A stretch of 64,000 nt of DNA, from positions 992,001-1,056,000 of the forward strand of contig JAGYKE010000004.1 in the NCBI GenBank assembly GCA_018401465.1. Direction: 5' to 3'. Every line of letters begins with the position of its first letter. Within the stretch, counting starts at the first letter, position 1. Shown piece after piece: positions 35,706-44,166 of the stretch. This DNA comes from Aestuariivita sp. Its GTDB lineage: Bacteria > Pseudomonadota > Alphaproteobacteria > Rhodobacterales > Rhodobacteraceae. The notes below the pieces were generated by a model, which was not told the DNA's origin, ran no database searches, and was given only the letters and a program-made list of their open reading frames with translations. The translations under genes and the position numbers were made by a program.

Positions 35706-36229
35706 TGCGGTCTCCGGTGGCGGTAGACAAGGGTTTCGTCGGGTGTCTCGCCCCGCGGCAGGGGCGCGTCTGCGTCCAGAACCGCGCCCAGGCGTTCTGC
35801 CAGCCGACGCGAGCGCAGATTGGCGGGATTGGTGTAGCTGACCACGCTTTGGGCATCGGTTTCGGCCCAGTACCAGCACAGCGCGGCGCGCGCCGCTTCC
35901 CCGGCGATGCCCTTGCCTTCGGCGGACGCATCCACCGTCCAGCCCAGTTCGGGTTCTGGATAGGCGTCGGGAAACAGGAACCCGACCTCGCCCAGAAAGC
36001 CGCCCTGCCGGTCGGTCACGGTCCAGATGCCGAAGCCGTGCAGCACCCAGCCTGACAGGTTGTTGGTGAAGTAACTCCATGCCGCGTCGCGGTCGAAAGG
36101 GCCGCCCATGTAGACAGTGCGCGGCTCGGCCAGCATGGCGGCGAAGGCGTCGAAATCGCCCGCCTCGTGGCCCCGCAGGACCAGCCGCGGGGTGTCGATC
36201 CGCGGGATATGGGTGGTCAGGGGCGTCAT
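35702..36229 (-). CDS. GNAT acetyltransferase 1 (RimJ/RimL-like)
   Basis: The 175-residue protein has the GNAT fold, with the start (PRIDTPRLVLRGHEAGDFDAF) and the ending SYTNPANLRSRRLAERLGAVLD typical of RimJ/RimL N-acetyltransferases. The pyrophosphate loop is DASAEGKGIAGEAARAAL. It is one of three consecutive related genes that share GGP near residue 43-50, W-x-L-x-GxG, and the NPxNxRSxRLAERLGA end. It overlaps the second by 4 bp and the chorismate mutase gene by 4 bp. Confidence 0.88.
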   Translation of the reverse strand: MTPLTTHIPRIDTPRLVLRGHEAGDFDAFAAMLAEPRTVYMGGPFDRDAAWSYFTNNLSGWVLHGFGIWTVTDRQGGFLGEVGFLFPDAYPEPELGWTVDASAEGKGIAGEAARAALCWYWAETDAQSVVSYTNPANLRSRRLAERLGAVLDADAPLPRGETPDETLVYRHRRPQ

Positions 36230-36765
36230 GCCGCGCGCTCCTGCTGCGCCAGCGTCGGGTGGCGGTAGATGCGGACCTCGTGCACCTCCATCAGGGTGCC
36301 GTCGCGTTCGTGCACCGCGCCCAGCCGTTCGGCCAGCCGGACCGACCGCGTATTCGCCGGGTTGACGTAGGAGATGACCCCGTCAAGGCCCTGTTCGCGC
36401 GCCGCGAAATCTCGCGCCGCCTGCGCCGCCTCGAAGGCGAGGCCCTGACCTTCGAAGCCTTCGTAGATGTGCCAGCCGAGTTCGGGTTCGTCCCATCCGG
36501 CGTTGAAGATCATGCCGACGCGGCCCGCTGTCTGCCCCGTTTCGCGGTGCTCCAGCATCCACATTCCGTATCCGCGGAGGACCCAGTGGCCCAGCATTGA
36601 CAGGAGCGCGCCCCAGGACTGATAGACACTCATCGGCCCGCCCACCCATTTCGACCGGTCCGAGCGGCCGAAGGCCGCCATCGCGTCCCAGTCGGCCTCA
36701 CGGGGGGCGCGGAGGATCAGGCGGTTGGTGGTGATCACCGGAATGTCGGGGGCGAAAGCGGTCAT
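36226..36765 (-). CDS. GNAT acetyltransferase 2 (RimJ/RimL-like)
   Basis: The 179-residue protein is the second tandem paralogue: TNRLILRAPREADWDAMAAF at the start, GHWVLRGYGMWML in the middle, the acetyl-CoA loop YEGFEGQGLAFEAA, and YVNPANTRSVRLAERLGAVHE near the end. The ATG at 36765 gives family length. The stop overlaps the next start by 4 bp and its ATG overlaps the GNAT 3 stop by 1 bp. Substrates may be ribosomal or other N-termini, or small amines; unknown. Confidence 0.88.
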   Translation of the reverse strand: MTAFAPDIPVITTNRLILRAPREADWDAMAAFGRSDRSKWVGGPMSVYQSWGALLSMLGHWVLRGYGMWMLEHRETGQTAGRVGMIFNAGWDEPELGWHIYEGFEGQGLAFEAAQAARDFAAREQGLDGVISYVNPANTRSVRLAERLGAVHERDGTLMEVHEVRIYRHPTLAQQERAA

Positions 36766-37268
36766 CAAGCCCTCGCCGAAAGGAACGTGCGCGCATTGGG
36801 GAGAAACTCTGGCGCTTGGGCCGCGATGTCTTCCTTCAACCCCAGCCGCTCCACCATGCGCAGCGATGCGGTGTTGTCGCGGTCGATCCGGGCGATCAGC
36901 GGCACGCCGCCCGTTTGCGCCCAAGCGTCCATGACGGCGCGGGCGGCTTCGGTCGCGTAACCCTGGCCTTCGCGCGATGCGTCCCAGAGTGTCCAAGTCA
37001 TTTCCGGCGGGTCGGTGTCGAGGACCTGCATCACACCCACATGGCCGAAGGCCGCGCCGCCATCGGTGATCGCGTATCGCCCGAACCCCCGCAACACCCA
37101 TTGCCCCGCCATCGCGAGGAAGCGTTCGGCCACCTGGTAGACCGGTTTCGGGCCGCCGACGCCCGCCGTGCGGGGGCCGGTGTAATACGCAACATAGCCG
37201 TCCAGATCGCGCAACTCGAACGGTCGCAGCGTCAGGCGCCGGGTCGTTATGATCGCGGGCAGCTTCAT
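36765..37268 (-). CDS. GNAT acetyltransferase 3 (RimJ/RimL-like)
   Basis: The 167-residue protein is the third tandem paralogue, with TTRRLTLRPFELRDLDGYVAYY, GQWVLRGFGRYAI and the loop DASREGQGYATEAARAVMDAW. The ending (IDRDNTASLRMVERLGLKED) is less like the other two, so it diverged earlier. Its ATG overlaps the ffh stop by 4 bp, placing all three GNATs in the ffh transcript. Confidence 0.88.
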   Translation of the reverse strand: MKLPAIITTRRLTLRPFELRDLDGYVAYYTGPRTAGVGGPKPVYQVAERFLAMAGQWVLRGFGRYAITDGGAAFGHVGVMQVLDTDPPEMTWTLWDASREGQGYATEAARAVMDAWAQTGGVPLIARIDRDNTASLRMVERLGLKEDIAAQAPEFLPNARTFLSARA

Positions 37269-38761
37269 TTCTTCTTGCCAAACCCCGACAGTCCGGGGGG
37301 AAGGGACAGTCCGCCTCCCAGACCGGGCAGCTTGCCGCCCATCTGGCGCGCTGCGGCTTCGAGCGCCTTGGGGTCCATGCCCTGAGCCAGCTGGTCCGGC
37401 GACGGGCCGCCCTTGCCGAACATGCCCTTCATGGCCTGCTTCAGCATCCCGCCTTTGCCCATCTTGCCCATCTTCTTCATCATGTCCGCCATCTGGCGAT
37501 GCATCTTCAGAAGCTTGTTCAGCTCGCTGACTTCCATCCCCGATCCGGCGGCGATGCGCTTTTTCCGGCTGGCCTGAAGCATGTCGGGATTGGCCCGTTC
37601 GCGTTTGGTCATCGAGTTGATCAGTGCGATCTGGCGGCGCAGGATCTTGTCGTCGAAGCCCGCGTCCTGCGCCTGTTTGGCCATCTTGCCCATGCCGGGC
37701 ATCATGGACATCATCCCTTCCATGCCGCCCATCTTCAGCATCTGTTCCAGCTGCATGCGCAGGTCGTTCATGTTGAACTGACCCTTCGCCATGCGGCGCA
37801 TCATCTTCTCGGCCTGTTCGGCCTCGATGGTTTCCTGCGCGCGTTCCACCAGCGCGACGATGTCGCCCATGCCAAGGATGCGGCCCGCGATGCGCTGCGG
37901 CTCGAAGGTCTCGAGCGCGTCCATCTTTTCGCCCAAGCCCACGAACTTGATGGGCTTGCCGGTGACCGCGCGCATCGACAGCGCCGCACCGCCGCGCCCG
38001 TCGCCGTCCATCCGGGTGAGCACGACGCCGGTGATGCCGATGCGGTCGTCGAAGTTCTGCGCGGTGTTGACCGCGTCCTGACCGGTCAGGCCATCGACGA
38101 CCAGCAGCGTCTCGCGCGGCTTGGCGACGTCGCGGACGGCGGCGACCTGGTTCATCAGCTCGTCGTCGATCGACAGCCGTCCGGCGGTGTCGAGAAGGTA
38201 GACGTCATAGCCGCCAAGGGACGCCTGTGTCTTGGCGCGTTTCGCAATGGCGACGGGGTCTTCACCCTTGACGATGGGCAGGGTGGCGACGCCGATCTGC
38301 GCGCCGAGGATGGCAAGCTGTTCCATCGCCGCCGGGCGGTTGGTGTCGAGCGAGGCCATGAGGACCTTCTTGCCCTCGCGTTCCATCAGGCGCTTGGCCA
38401 GCTTCGCCGTCGTCGTTGTCTTGCCGCCGCCCTGCAGGCCCACCATCAGGATGGGCGCGGGCGGGCTGTCGATCTTCAGCGCACCGGGTTCGCCTTCGCC
38501 GCGCAGGACGTTGATCAGTTCGTCATGGACGATCTTGACGACCTGCTGGCCCGGTGTGACCGATTTCGTCACCGCCTGACCGGTGGCCTTGTCCTGAACC
38601 GCCTTCACGAAATCGCGCGCCACGGGCAGGGACACGTCGGCTTCCAGAAGGGCCACGCGCACTTCGCGCAGGGCGGTCGCGACGTCCGCTTCGGACAGCG
38701 CGCCCTGCTTGGTCAGCCGGTCGAATACGCCAGAGAGACGTTCGGACAGATTCTCAAACAT
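37265..38761 (-). CDS. ffh: Signal recognition particle protein Ffh
   Basis: This 498-residue GTPase binds signal sequences and 4.5S RNA. It has an N domain, the G domain with GLQGGGKTTTTAKLAK (G1), DTAGRLS (G3) and TRMDGDGRGG (G4), and a methionine-rich M domain from about 320 with many MxxMxxM runs, including GMEGMMSMMPGMGKM. The last 40 residues are Gly/Pro-rich. I chose MFENLSERLSG at 38761 as the start; the frame is open further upstream. It heads the GNAT-chorismate mutase-rpsP run. Confidence 0.96.
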   Translation of the reverse strand: MFENLSERLSGVFDRLTKQGALSEADVATALREVRVALLEADVSLPVARDFVKAVQDKATGQAVTKSVTPGQQVVKIVHDELINVLRGEGEPGALKIDSPPAPILMVGLQGGGKTTTTAKLAKRLMEREGKKVLMASLDTNRPAAMEQLAILGAQIGVATLPIVKGEDPVAIAKRAKTQASLGGYDVYLLDTAGRLSIDDELMNQVAAVRDVAKPRETLLVVDGLTGQDAVNTAQNFDDRIGITGVVLTRMDGDGRGGAALSMRAVTGKPIKFVGLGEKMDALETFEPQRIAGRILGMGDIVALVERAQETIEAEQAEKMMRRMAKGQFNMNDLRMQLEQMLKMGGMEGMMSMMPGMGKMAKQAQDAGFDDKILRRQIALINSMTKRERANPDMLQASRKKRIAAGSGMEVSELNKLLKMHRQMADMMKKMGKMGKGGMLKQAMKGMFGKGGPSPDQLAQGMDPKALEAAARQMGGKLPGLGGGLSLPPGLSGFGKKK

Positions 38762-38974
38762 GCTCCCACGCCTCCTTGCGCCGGTTGATCCATGCCCCTC
38801 CCAGATAGGCAGGGGCGGCGAAATGCACAAACGCCCCCACGGGCGCAACGCGCTGGTGGGGGGCGATCCCGGGCAGGCCGGGACCGGAAGACACAATGCT
38901 CCCGGATGTTCAGGCGGGGCGATACGCCCGGATCGGCCCCGAGTCAAGGCAGAGGGCACAAGAGCGATCAGACT

Positions 38975-38990
38975 TGTAGCGATCGCTACA
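38975..38990. promoter_or_regulatory. Perfect 16-bp palindrome upstream of the membrane-protein gene
   Basis: TGTAGCGATCGCTACA is a perfect palindrome. A second related dyad lies 31 bp downstream at 39006-39021. They straddle the likely promoter of the gene at 39032 and are 31 bp apart centre to centre, about three DNA turns. A TetR- or LysR-like dimer would fit such sites. Confidence 0.7.
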
Positions 38991-39005
38991 TTTCTGTATG
39001 GAAAG

Positions 39006-39021
39006 TGTAGCAACTGCTACG
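39006..39021. promoter_or_regulatory. Second copy of the TGTAGC palindrome
   Basis: TGTAGCA, two bases, TGCTACG matches 13 of 14 dyad positions of the palindrome at 38975-38990. It ends 10 bp before the ATG at 39032 and overlaps the ribosome site region. Confidence 0.65.
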
Positions 39022-39031
39022 CGAGGTGTTC

Positions 39032-39454
39032 ATGTCGATTTCCCCCTGTTTTTCCGGGCCGCCGCTGACAGCGCGGCAGATGTCGGTCGCCGCTCTGTGC
39101 GGATTGGTCCTGTGGCTGGCGGCGGCGCTGCTGTTGAGGGTGATCGGCCCCATGGGCGTCTATGACGGTGCCGCGCGCGTCGCGCTCTATCTTGCGATCA
39201 TCCCCGGAACGGTGCCGGTCCTGTGGCTGATGCGGGCACTGGCCCGCCTGAAACCGGGTCAGATGGTCCCAGCCATGGCGATGGGCACGGGCACCGCCAC
39301 CATAATGGACGGGATCGCGCTGGCGTGGTTTCCGGGTCTCTATGGCGCGGGGGTCGCCCTGCATGCCGGCGCGAGCGGGACCATCCTGTGGGGCGGCGGC
39401 GTCGGGTTGCTTCTGGCCTTCTGGTTCGACCGAGCGCGCCGCGGCCCGGCCTGA
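39032..39454 (+). CDS. Small membrane protein, DUF5367-like
   Basis: The 140-residue protein has four hydrophobic segments (about 16-37, 45-64, 75-96 and 107-128). The start LCGLVLWLAAALLLRVIG and later MDGIALAWFPGLY recall DUF5367 membrane proteins, a weak assignment. I start at the ATG at 39032, five bases after GAGG, rather than the GTG six bases upstream. It is preceded by two strong palindromes, so it is probably tightly regulated, but no regulator gene is adjacent. Confidence 0.75.
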   Translation: MSISPCFSGPPLTARQMSVAALCGLVLWLAAALLLRVIGPMGVYDGAARVALYLAIIPGTVPVLWLMRALARLKPGQMVPAMAMGTGTATIMDGIALAWFPGLYGAGVALHAGASGTILWGGGVGLLLAFWFDRARRGPA

Positions 39455-39485
39455 GCGGCGCTGCGACAATCTGCACAGGGGTCAT

Positions 39486-39499
39486 TTGACAGGGATCAA
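39486..39499. promoter_or_regulatory. FNR/CRP-family box upstream of the peroxidase gene
   Basis: TTGAC-N4-ATCAA differs at one base from the FNR consensus TTGAT-N4-ATCAA. It lies 75 bp upstream of the peroxidase ATG, a normal distance for activation under low oxygen. Confidence 0.6.
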
Positions 39500-39567
39500 G
39501 GTCCGCAACCATGGCGATCGCCAGCGTCGACATGAACGCGCGCAAGTTCGAATCTAGGAGACCCCAG

Positions 39568-40617
39568 ATGAATTTCCGTAATGCCCTGACTCTGGGCACC
39601 GTTGCCACTCTGATGCTCGGCACGACTGCCCGGGCCGACGACCTCCGCGATGCGGCCCGCGACTTGTTCACCCCGGTGCCGTCCACCATTCCTGCGCTCA
39701 ACGACAACATCGTCACACCCGAGAAGATCGATCTCGGCAAGGCACTGTTCTTCGACCCCCGCATGTCGGCATCGGGTGTCTTCTCGTGCAATTCGTGCCA
39801 CAACCTCGCTACCGGCGGGGACGACAACATGCCGGTCTCGATCGGCCATGGCTGGCAGACCGGCCCCCGCAATTCGCCCACAGTGCTGAACGCGGTGTTC
39901 AATACCGCGCAGTTCTGGGATGGCCGCGCGCCCGACCTTGCCGAACAGGCCAAGGGCCCTGTGCAGGCTGGGGTCGAGATGGCAAACACGCCGGAAAACG
40001 TGCTCGCGACACTCAACTCGATGCCGCAATATGTCGGCTGGTTCCAGGCCGCCTTCCCAAGCGAGGCGGACCCGGTCAGCTTCGACAACTTCGCAAAGGC
40101 GATCGAAGCCTTCGAGGCGACGCTGATCACGCCCGCACCTTTCGATGCCTGGCTCAACGGCGACGACAACGCCCTTAACGCCCAGCAGAAGCGCGGGCTC
40201 GAGGTGTTCATCGAAGCGGGCTGCGCCTCTTGCCACAATGGCGTGAACCTCGGTGGCAACGGCTATTATCCGTTCGGGCTGATCGAACGTCCGGGTGCCG
40301 ACATTCTACCCGAGGATGACAAGGGCCGCTACCAGGTCACGGCGACAGTCGATGACCAGTATGTCTTCCGCGCCTCGCCGCTGCGCAACATCGCACTGAC
40401 CGCGCCTTACTTCCACTCGGGCAATGTCTGGAGCCTGCAGACCGCGGTCGAGGTCATGGCGGAGTCGCAGCTGGGCACCGATCTGGCGGCCGAGGAGAGC
40501 GAGGCGATCACTGCCTTCCTTCAGTCGCTGACCGGCGAGATGCCGGCAGTCGTCTATCCGGTGCTGCCGCCCGAAACTGCTTTGACACCGCGTCCGACGG
40601 GCGAAGTCCTGCCCTGA
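39568..40617 (+). CDS. Di-haem cytochrome-c peroxidase
   Basis: The 349-residue periplasmic protein has a signal peptide (MNFRNALTLG to ATARA, cut near residue 22) and two CxxCH haem sites: C74-NS-C77-H78 and C219-AS-C222-H223. It is of the bacterial CCP/MauG class with the usual HGWQTGPRNSPTVLN and FWDGRAPDL segments. It reduces hydrogen peroxide with electrons from cytochrome c. The start at 39568 follows GGAG. A plausible FNR box upstream suggests induction at low oxygen. Confidence 0.92.
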   Translation: MNFRNALTLGTVATLMLGTTARADDLRDAARDLFTPVPSTIPALNDNIVTPEKIDLGKALFFDPRMSASGVFSCNSCHNLATGGDDNMPVSIGHGWQTGPRNSPTVLNAVFNTAQFWDGRAPDLAEQAKGPVQAGVEMANTPENVLATLNSMPQYVGWFQAAFPSEADPVSFDNFAKAIEAFEATLITPAPFDAWLNGDDNALNAQQKRGLEVFIEAGCASCHNGVNLGGNGYYPFGLIERPGADILPEDDKGRYQVTATVDDQYVFRASPLRNIALTAPYFHSGNVWSLQTAVEVMAESQLGTDLAAEESEAITAFLQSLTGEMPAVVYPVLPPETALTPRPTGEVLP

Positions 40618-40623
40618 CCAGCG

Positions 40624-41163
40624 TCAATCGAGGGCCGGGCGGCAGATGCCGTCCAGCCCCAGACTGCGGACAAGGATCAGCCCTTCGACCAGAACGAAAA
40701 GCCGTGCGGCCTGCCATTGCCGCGCGGCGTCCGTTTCCGCGTCGATCTGCGCGGCGATCCAGCCGATGAAGCCCAGCCCGATCTGCCCGCCCACCGCGCG
40801 GAAGAAGGGATCACCCTGACCGGCCCGCGCGGCGATCTGCAGCCAGAGCCGCAGGTAGGGCCAAATGTCGTCCTCCAGCGCCATGTCCAGAAGCAGAGGC
40901 TGCAGCCGATCCGCGGGCAGGGGCGCGGGCGCGGTGCGCGCCTGCAGCAGGCCCGTCAGCCGCTCGGCGACATGGCCGATCACCGCGGCGATCAGGCTGT
41001 CCTTGTCGCCGAAATGATAGATCAGCATCCGGTCGCTGGTGTCTGCGGCCTGCGCCATCGGCCGCAGGCTGGCCGCCTCCAGACCCCGGTCCAGCACGAA
41101 ATCCGCCAGATCGTCGAGCAATGCGGCCTTGCGCATGTCCATGTCGCGGCGCACCCGGCTCAA
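40624..41163 (-). CDS. TetR-family transcriptional regulator
   Basis: The protein has an N-terminal TetR HTH (LLDDLADFVLDRGLEAASLRPMAQAADTSDRMLIYHFGDKDSLIAAV) and a helical ligand domain. The start is uncertain: the TTG at 41163 overlaps the upstream stop as TTGA and gives 179 residues, whereas ATGs at 41142 and 41136 give 172 and 170. It follows a small membrane protein in one unit. Targets are unknown; the TGTAGC palindromes at 38975 and 39006 are possible but 1.6 kb away. Confidence 0.85.
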   Translation of the reverse strand: MSRVRRDMDMRKAALLDDLADFVLDRGLEAASLRPMAQAADTSDRMLIYHFGDKDSLIAAVIGHVAERLTGLLQARTAPAPLPADRLQPLLLDMALEDDIWPYLRLWLQIAARAGQGDPFFRAVGGQIGLGFIGWIAAQIDAETDAARQWQAARLFVLVEGLILVRSLGLDGICRPALD

Positions 41164-41669
41164 CCGCCGGTGCCGCGCCGCCCCGCGCCCCTTTCGCGGG
41201 TCGCCTGCAGCCAGCCGTTGATCGCCGAGACCGCGCGCCGCGGCCCCTGGCCGCTGGTATAGGAGGCGATGATCGGAATGGGGCCCGCGCTCATGCCCCG
41301 GTCGAACATCAGGACCGGGCGGTTCATGATCGTGCCTTTTGAGCCGCGCGTCGTGTCAAGCTGCGCCTCGGCCAGTTCGGAGAGCGGGTGAACCTCCTGC
41401 GTATAGCGCAGGACCGAGCGCCGCCTGACGATCACCTCGGCGGTCGTGGTGTCGAGGATCACCTGCACCCTTTGCACGAACACGACGAGACCCATGACAC
41501 CCAGTCCGCCGCCGACCGCAGCGAAGAACAGACCGATCACTTCCCCCTGCGTTACAAGGAAAAGGCCCGGGCCCACGAAGGCCAGAATGAAGAAAACCAG
41601 CATGATGCCGAGAAACCAAGGCGTTTCCTCGATGATCAGTTGTTCAGGAGTGTTCCGCACGATTTTCAT
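41160..41669 (-). CDS. Two-helix membrane protein, unknown family
   Basis: The 169-residue protein has two hydrophobic segments (about 17-38 and 45-66), a beta-rich soluble domain (QVILDTTTAEVIVRRRSVLRYTQEVHPLSELAEAQLDTT), and an Arg/Gly-rich C-terminus. No signal peptide or enzyme motif is seen. It shares a 3-4 bp stop/start overlap with the TetR gene downstream. Bacterial PH-like domain proteins look similar, but I cannot place it. Confidence 0.75.
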   Translation of the reverse strand: MKIVRNTPEQLIIEETPWFLGIMLVFFILAFVGPGLFLVTQGEVIGLFFAAVGGGLGVMGLVVFVQRVQVILDTTTAEVIVRRRSVLRYTQEVHPLSELAEAQLDTTRGSKGTIMNRPVLMFDRGMSAGPIPIIASYTSGQGPRRAVSAINGWLQATRERGAGRRGTGG

Positions 41670-41812
41670 GCGCGCAGCCTAGTGACAGGGCGCGGTTTCT
41701 GTCAAAGCCCGTGTCCGGTCAGGCGCCGGTATTCCGACCTTGCAGAAAAGAACGGAAATCCGGATACACTGCGCCCGATGTGGATCAGCGCACATGTCGC
41801 GGAGGCGCCTCG

Positions 41813-42691
41813 ATGGACAACTGGGACGAAGTGCGCACCGCCTATCAGGTCGCCCGGCTGGGCACCGTGAGCGGCGCGGCCGAGGTTCTGGGTGTCCACC
41901 ATGCCACGGTCATCCGCCACATCGACGCGATCGAGTCGCGGCTGGGCGTGAAGCTCTTCCAGCGGCACGCGCGCGGCTATACCCCGACCGAGGCCGGGCA
42001 GGACCTTCTGCGGGTCGCGCAGGCCACAGACGACCAGCTCAACCAGCTTGTCGCCCGTCTCAAGGGGCAGGGGGATGCGGTCACCGGGGAACTGGTTGTG
42101 ACCTCGCTGACCTCGTTCGCGCCGCTCGTCGCGCCCGCGCTGGCCGAATTCCAGCGCCAGCATGAAGGGGTGATCGTGCGCTATCTGACCGGCGACCGCC
42201 TGTTCCGCCTTGAATACGGCGAGGCGCATGTGGCGATCCGGGCAGGGCAGGTCCCCGAGCAGCCCGACAATGTCGTCCAGCCCTTCATGCGCCTGCGCGT
42301 CGCCCTTTACGCAAGCCGCGACTATGTCGCGCGGCACGGTCTGCCTGACGGCGAAGGCGATTTTGCCGGGCATCGGTTCGTCGGCATCGATGACGCTGCG
42401 AACCGTGCGCCCTTCAACAAGTGGCTGCGCGACATCGTCCCGGCCAGCCAGATTGTCTTCCGCACCATGGATACACATGCACTCGAGGCGGCAGTGCGCG
42501 CGGGCGCGGGCATCGGGTTCTTTCCCCTCCACGAGGGCGAGGCTGACGACAATCTGGTCCGCGTCATGGATTCGCGCGACGATTGGTCGGCGCCGCTCTG
42601 GCTGGTGACCCATGTCGATCTGCACCGCACGACGAAGGTGCAGACCTTCCTTGCCTTCCTCAAGGCGCGCGCGAAGGACTGGGAGGTATGA
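41813..42691 (+). CDS. LysR-family transcriptional regulator
   Basis: The 292-residue protein has a LysR winged helix (WDEVRTAYQVARLGTVSGAAEVLGVHHATVIRHIDAIESRLG) and an effector domain (GELVVTSLTSFAPLVAPALAEF onward). GGAGG lies seven bases before the ATG at 41813. Its stop overlaps the start of the drug/metabolite transporter gene by 4 bp (ATGA), an unusual arrangement because LysR genes are more often divergent from their targets. It probably controls its own operon. Confidence 0.88.
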   Translation: MDNWDEVRTAYQVARLGTVSGAAEVLGVHHATVIRHIDAIESRLGVKLFQRHARGYTPTEAGQDLLRVAQATDDQLNQLVARLKGQGDAVTGELVVTSLTSFAPLVAPALAEFQRQHEGVIVRYLTGDRLFRLEYGEAHVAIRAGQVPEQPDNVVQPFMRLRVALYASRDYVARHGLPDGEGDFAGHRFVGIDDAANRAPFNKWLRDIVPASQIVFRTMDTHALEAAVRAGAGIGFFPLHEGEADDNLVRVMDSRDDWSAPLWLVTHVDLHRTTKVQTFLAFLKARAKDWEV

Positions 42692-43593
42692 GCCCAGCCC
42701 TCAGGGGCCATGCCGCCATGCTGGCCTTTTCGGCGCTGGTGGCGGGGTCTTTCTCGCTCGGTTCCATGGCCGCCAACGAAATCGCGCCGGCGGCGATCAA
42801 CGCGGCGCGCTTCGCCATCGCGGGCGTCGTCATCGGGGTGGCGGCGGTGCTGTCGGGGCGCCTGACCCGCGCGACCTTCCGCGCGCCATGGCGATACCTC
42901 GTGCTGGGCGGGCTGTTCGCCGTCTATTTCGTGTTGATGTTCGAGGGGCTGAAGACCGCGAACCCGGTCAGCGCGGCCGCCGTCTTCACGCTGACGCCGG
43001 TGATGGCGGCGGGCTTCGGCTGGCTTCTCATGCGACAGGTGACGACGCGCTGGATGGCGCTGGCGCTGGCGATCGGCGCGTCGGGGGCGCTCTGGGTCAT
43101 CTTCCGCGCCGATCTCGAAGCCTTGCTGCGCTTTCGCATCGGCGCGGGCGAGATCACTTATTTCTGGGGCTGCGTGGCGCATGCGATCTATACGCCGATG
43201 GTGCGCAGGCTGAACCGGGGCGAACCGGCGGTCGTCTTCACCTTCGGAATGCTTCTGGCGGGCTTTGTCGTCCTGACCGTCTGGGGCTGGTCCGACATCC
43301 GGACCACCGACTGGACGGCGCTGCCGTCGATCGTGTGGATCACACTTCTTTACATCGCGATCTTCGCAAGCGCGGCCACCTTCGTGCTGTTGCAGTTCGC
43401 GACGCTGTGCCTGCCGTCTGCCAAGGTGATGGCCTATACTTATCTGACGCCAAGCTGGGTGATCTTGTGGGAGATCGCGCTGGGCCGCGGCGCGCCGGGG
43501 GCGTTGATCCTAGGCGGCGTCGCGCTGACGGTTCTGGCGCTGGTCATGCTGCTGCGCGATCAGGACCGGCCGACGGACCAAGCGGACGCCTGA
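42688..43593 (+). CDS. EamA-family (DMT) membrane transporter
   Basis: This 301-residue protein has ten predicted transmembrane helices in two EamA halves (from ALVAGSFSLGSMAANEIAPAAINAARFAIAG and from GAGEITYFWGCVAHAIYTPMVRRLN). It exports a metabolite, amino acid or drug. The start overlaps the LysR stop. The only downstream gene is convergent, 5 bp away. Confidence 0.9.
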   Translation: MSPALRGHAAMLAFSALVAGSFSLGSMAANEIAPAAINAARFAIAGVVIGVAAVLSGRLTRATFRAPWRYLVLGGLFAVYFVLMFEGLKTANPVSAAAVFTLTPVMAAGFGWLLMRQVTTRWMALALAIGASGALWVIFRADLEALLRFRIGAGEITYFWGCVAHAIYTPMVRRLNRGEPAVVFTFGMLLAGFVVLTVWGWSDIRTTDWTALPSIVWITLLYIAIFASAATFVLLQFATLCLPSAKVMAYTYLTPSWVILWEIALGRGAPGALILGGVALTVLALVMLLRDQDRPTDQADA

Positions 43594-43598
43594 TGCGG

Positions 43599-43931
43599 TC
43601 AGGGCGCGTCGCCGATCCTTTCGCGTTCGAGGAACCGTTCGAAGGCGTCGAAATCGACGGGTTCGAACAGGCCAAACCCCTGAATCCAGACCGTCGCCGC
43701 GCGCATGGCGTCGGGTTCGAGGCGGCACCACTTCACCCGCCCGCGCTTGTCCTGACTGATGAGCCCCGCGCGGGTCAGGATCGCGAGGTGCTTGGAAATC
43801 GCCGCCAGCGACATCTCGAAGGGTTCGGCCACGTCGGTCACGGCCATGTCGTCTTCGAGCAGCATCGACAGGATGCGGCGGCGTGTTGGGTCGGCCAATG
43901 CGGCGAAGACGGCGTCAAGCTCGGTGTCCAT
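43599..43931 (-). CDS. ArsR-family transcriptional regulator
   Basis: The 110-residue protein (MDTELDAVFAALADPTRRRILSML) is a compact ArsR/SmtB-type winged helix with SLAAISKHLAILTRAGLISQDKRGRVKWCRLEP as recognition helix and wing. It lacks the metal-binding cysteines of ArsR, and this branch often pairs with SRPBCC-type proteins, though none is present here. It is convergent with the EamA gene and divergent from atpI across 235 bp. Confidence 0.87.
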   Translation of the reverse strand: MDTELDAVFAALADPTRRRILSMLLEDDMAVTDVAEPFEMSLAAISKHLAILTRAGLISQDKRGRVKWCRLEPDAMRAATVWIQGFGLFEPVDFDAFERFLERERIGDAP

Positions 43932-44049
43932 CCGCCCAGCCTAAGGCAGAGCGGCCCGGTATCGTCAACCATCCGGTTGAATATGCCCCGGTCCCGCGAT
44001 TGCTGCATCGCGGGGGTGCGACGGATCGGCAGGGATATCGGGGCTCCTT

Positions 44050-44061
44050 AAATATATATTT
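44050..44061. promoter_or_regulatory. AT-rich palindrome in the arsR-atpI gap
   Basis: AAATATATATTT is a perfect 12-bp palindrome and the most AT-rich spot in the neighbourhood. It lies 106 bp upstream of atpI and 119 bp from the ArsR start and may be part of a divergent promoter or a repressor site. Confidence 0.45.
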
Positions 44062-44166
44062 TAAATCAGATGCTTAATCCGTATCCTGCGCTGCAGCGCC
44101 GGTGATTGACTCAGGCGCCACGCCAGTCTAGCAACGCGCTGAACCATCCGTGGGGTATCACGGCCC

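Noticed and set aside
38870-38930. Possible SRP 4.5S RNA next to ffh
   Set aside because: GGACCGGAAG appears, but the conserved GGTCCGGAAGGAAGCAGCC-type core and its stem could not be built.
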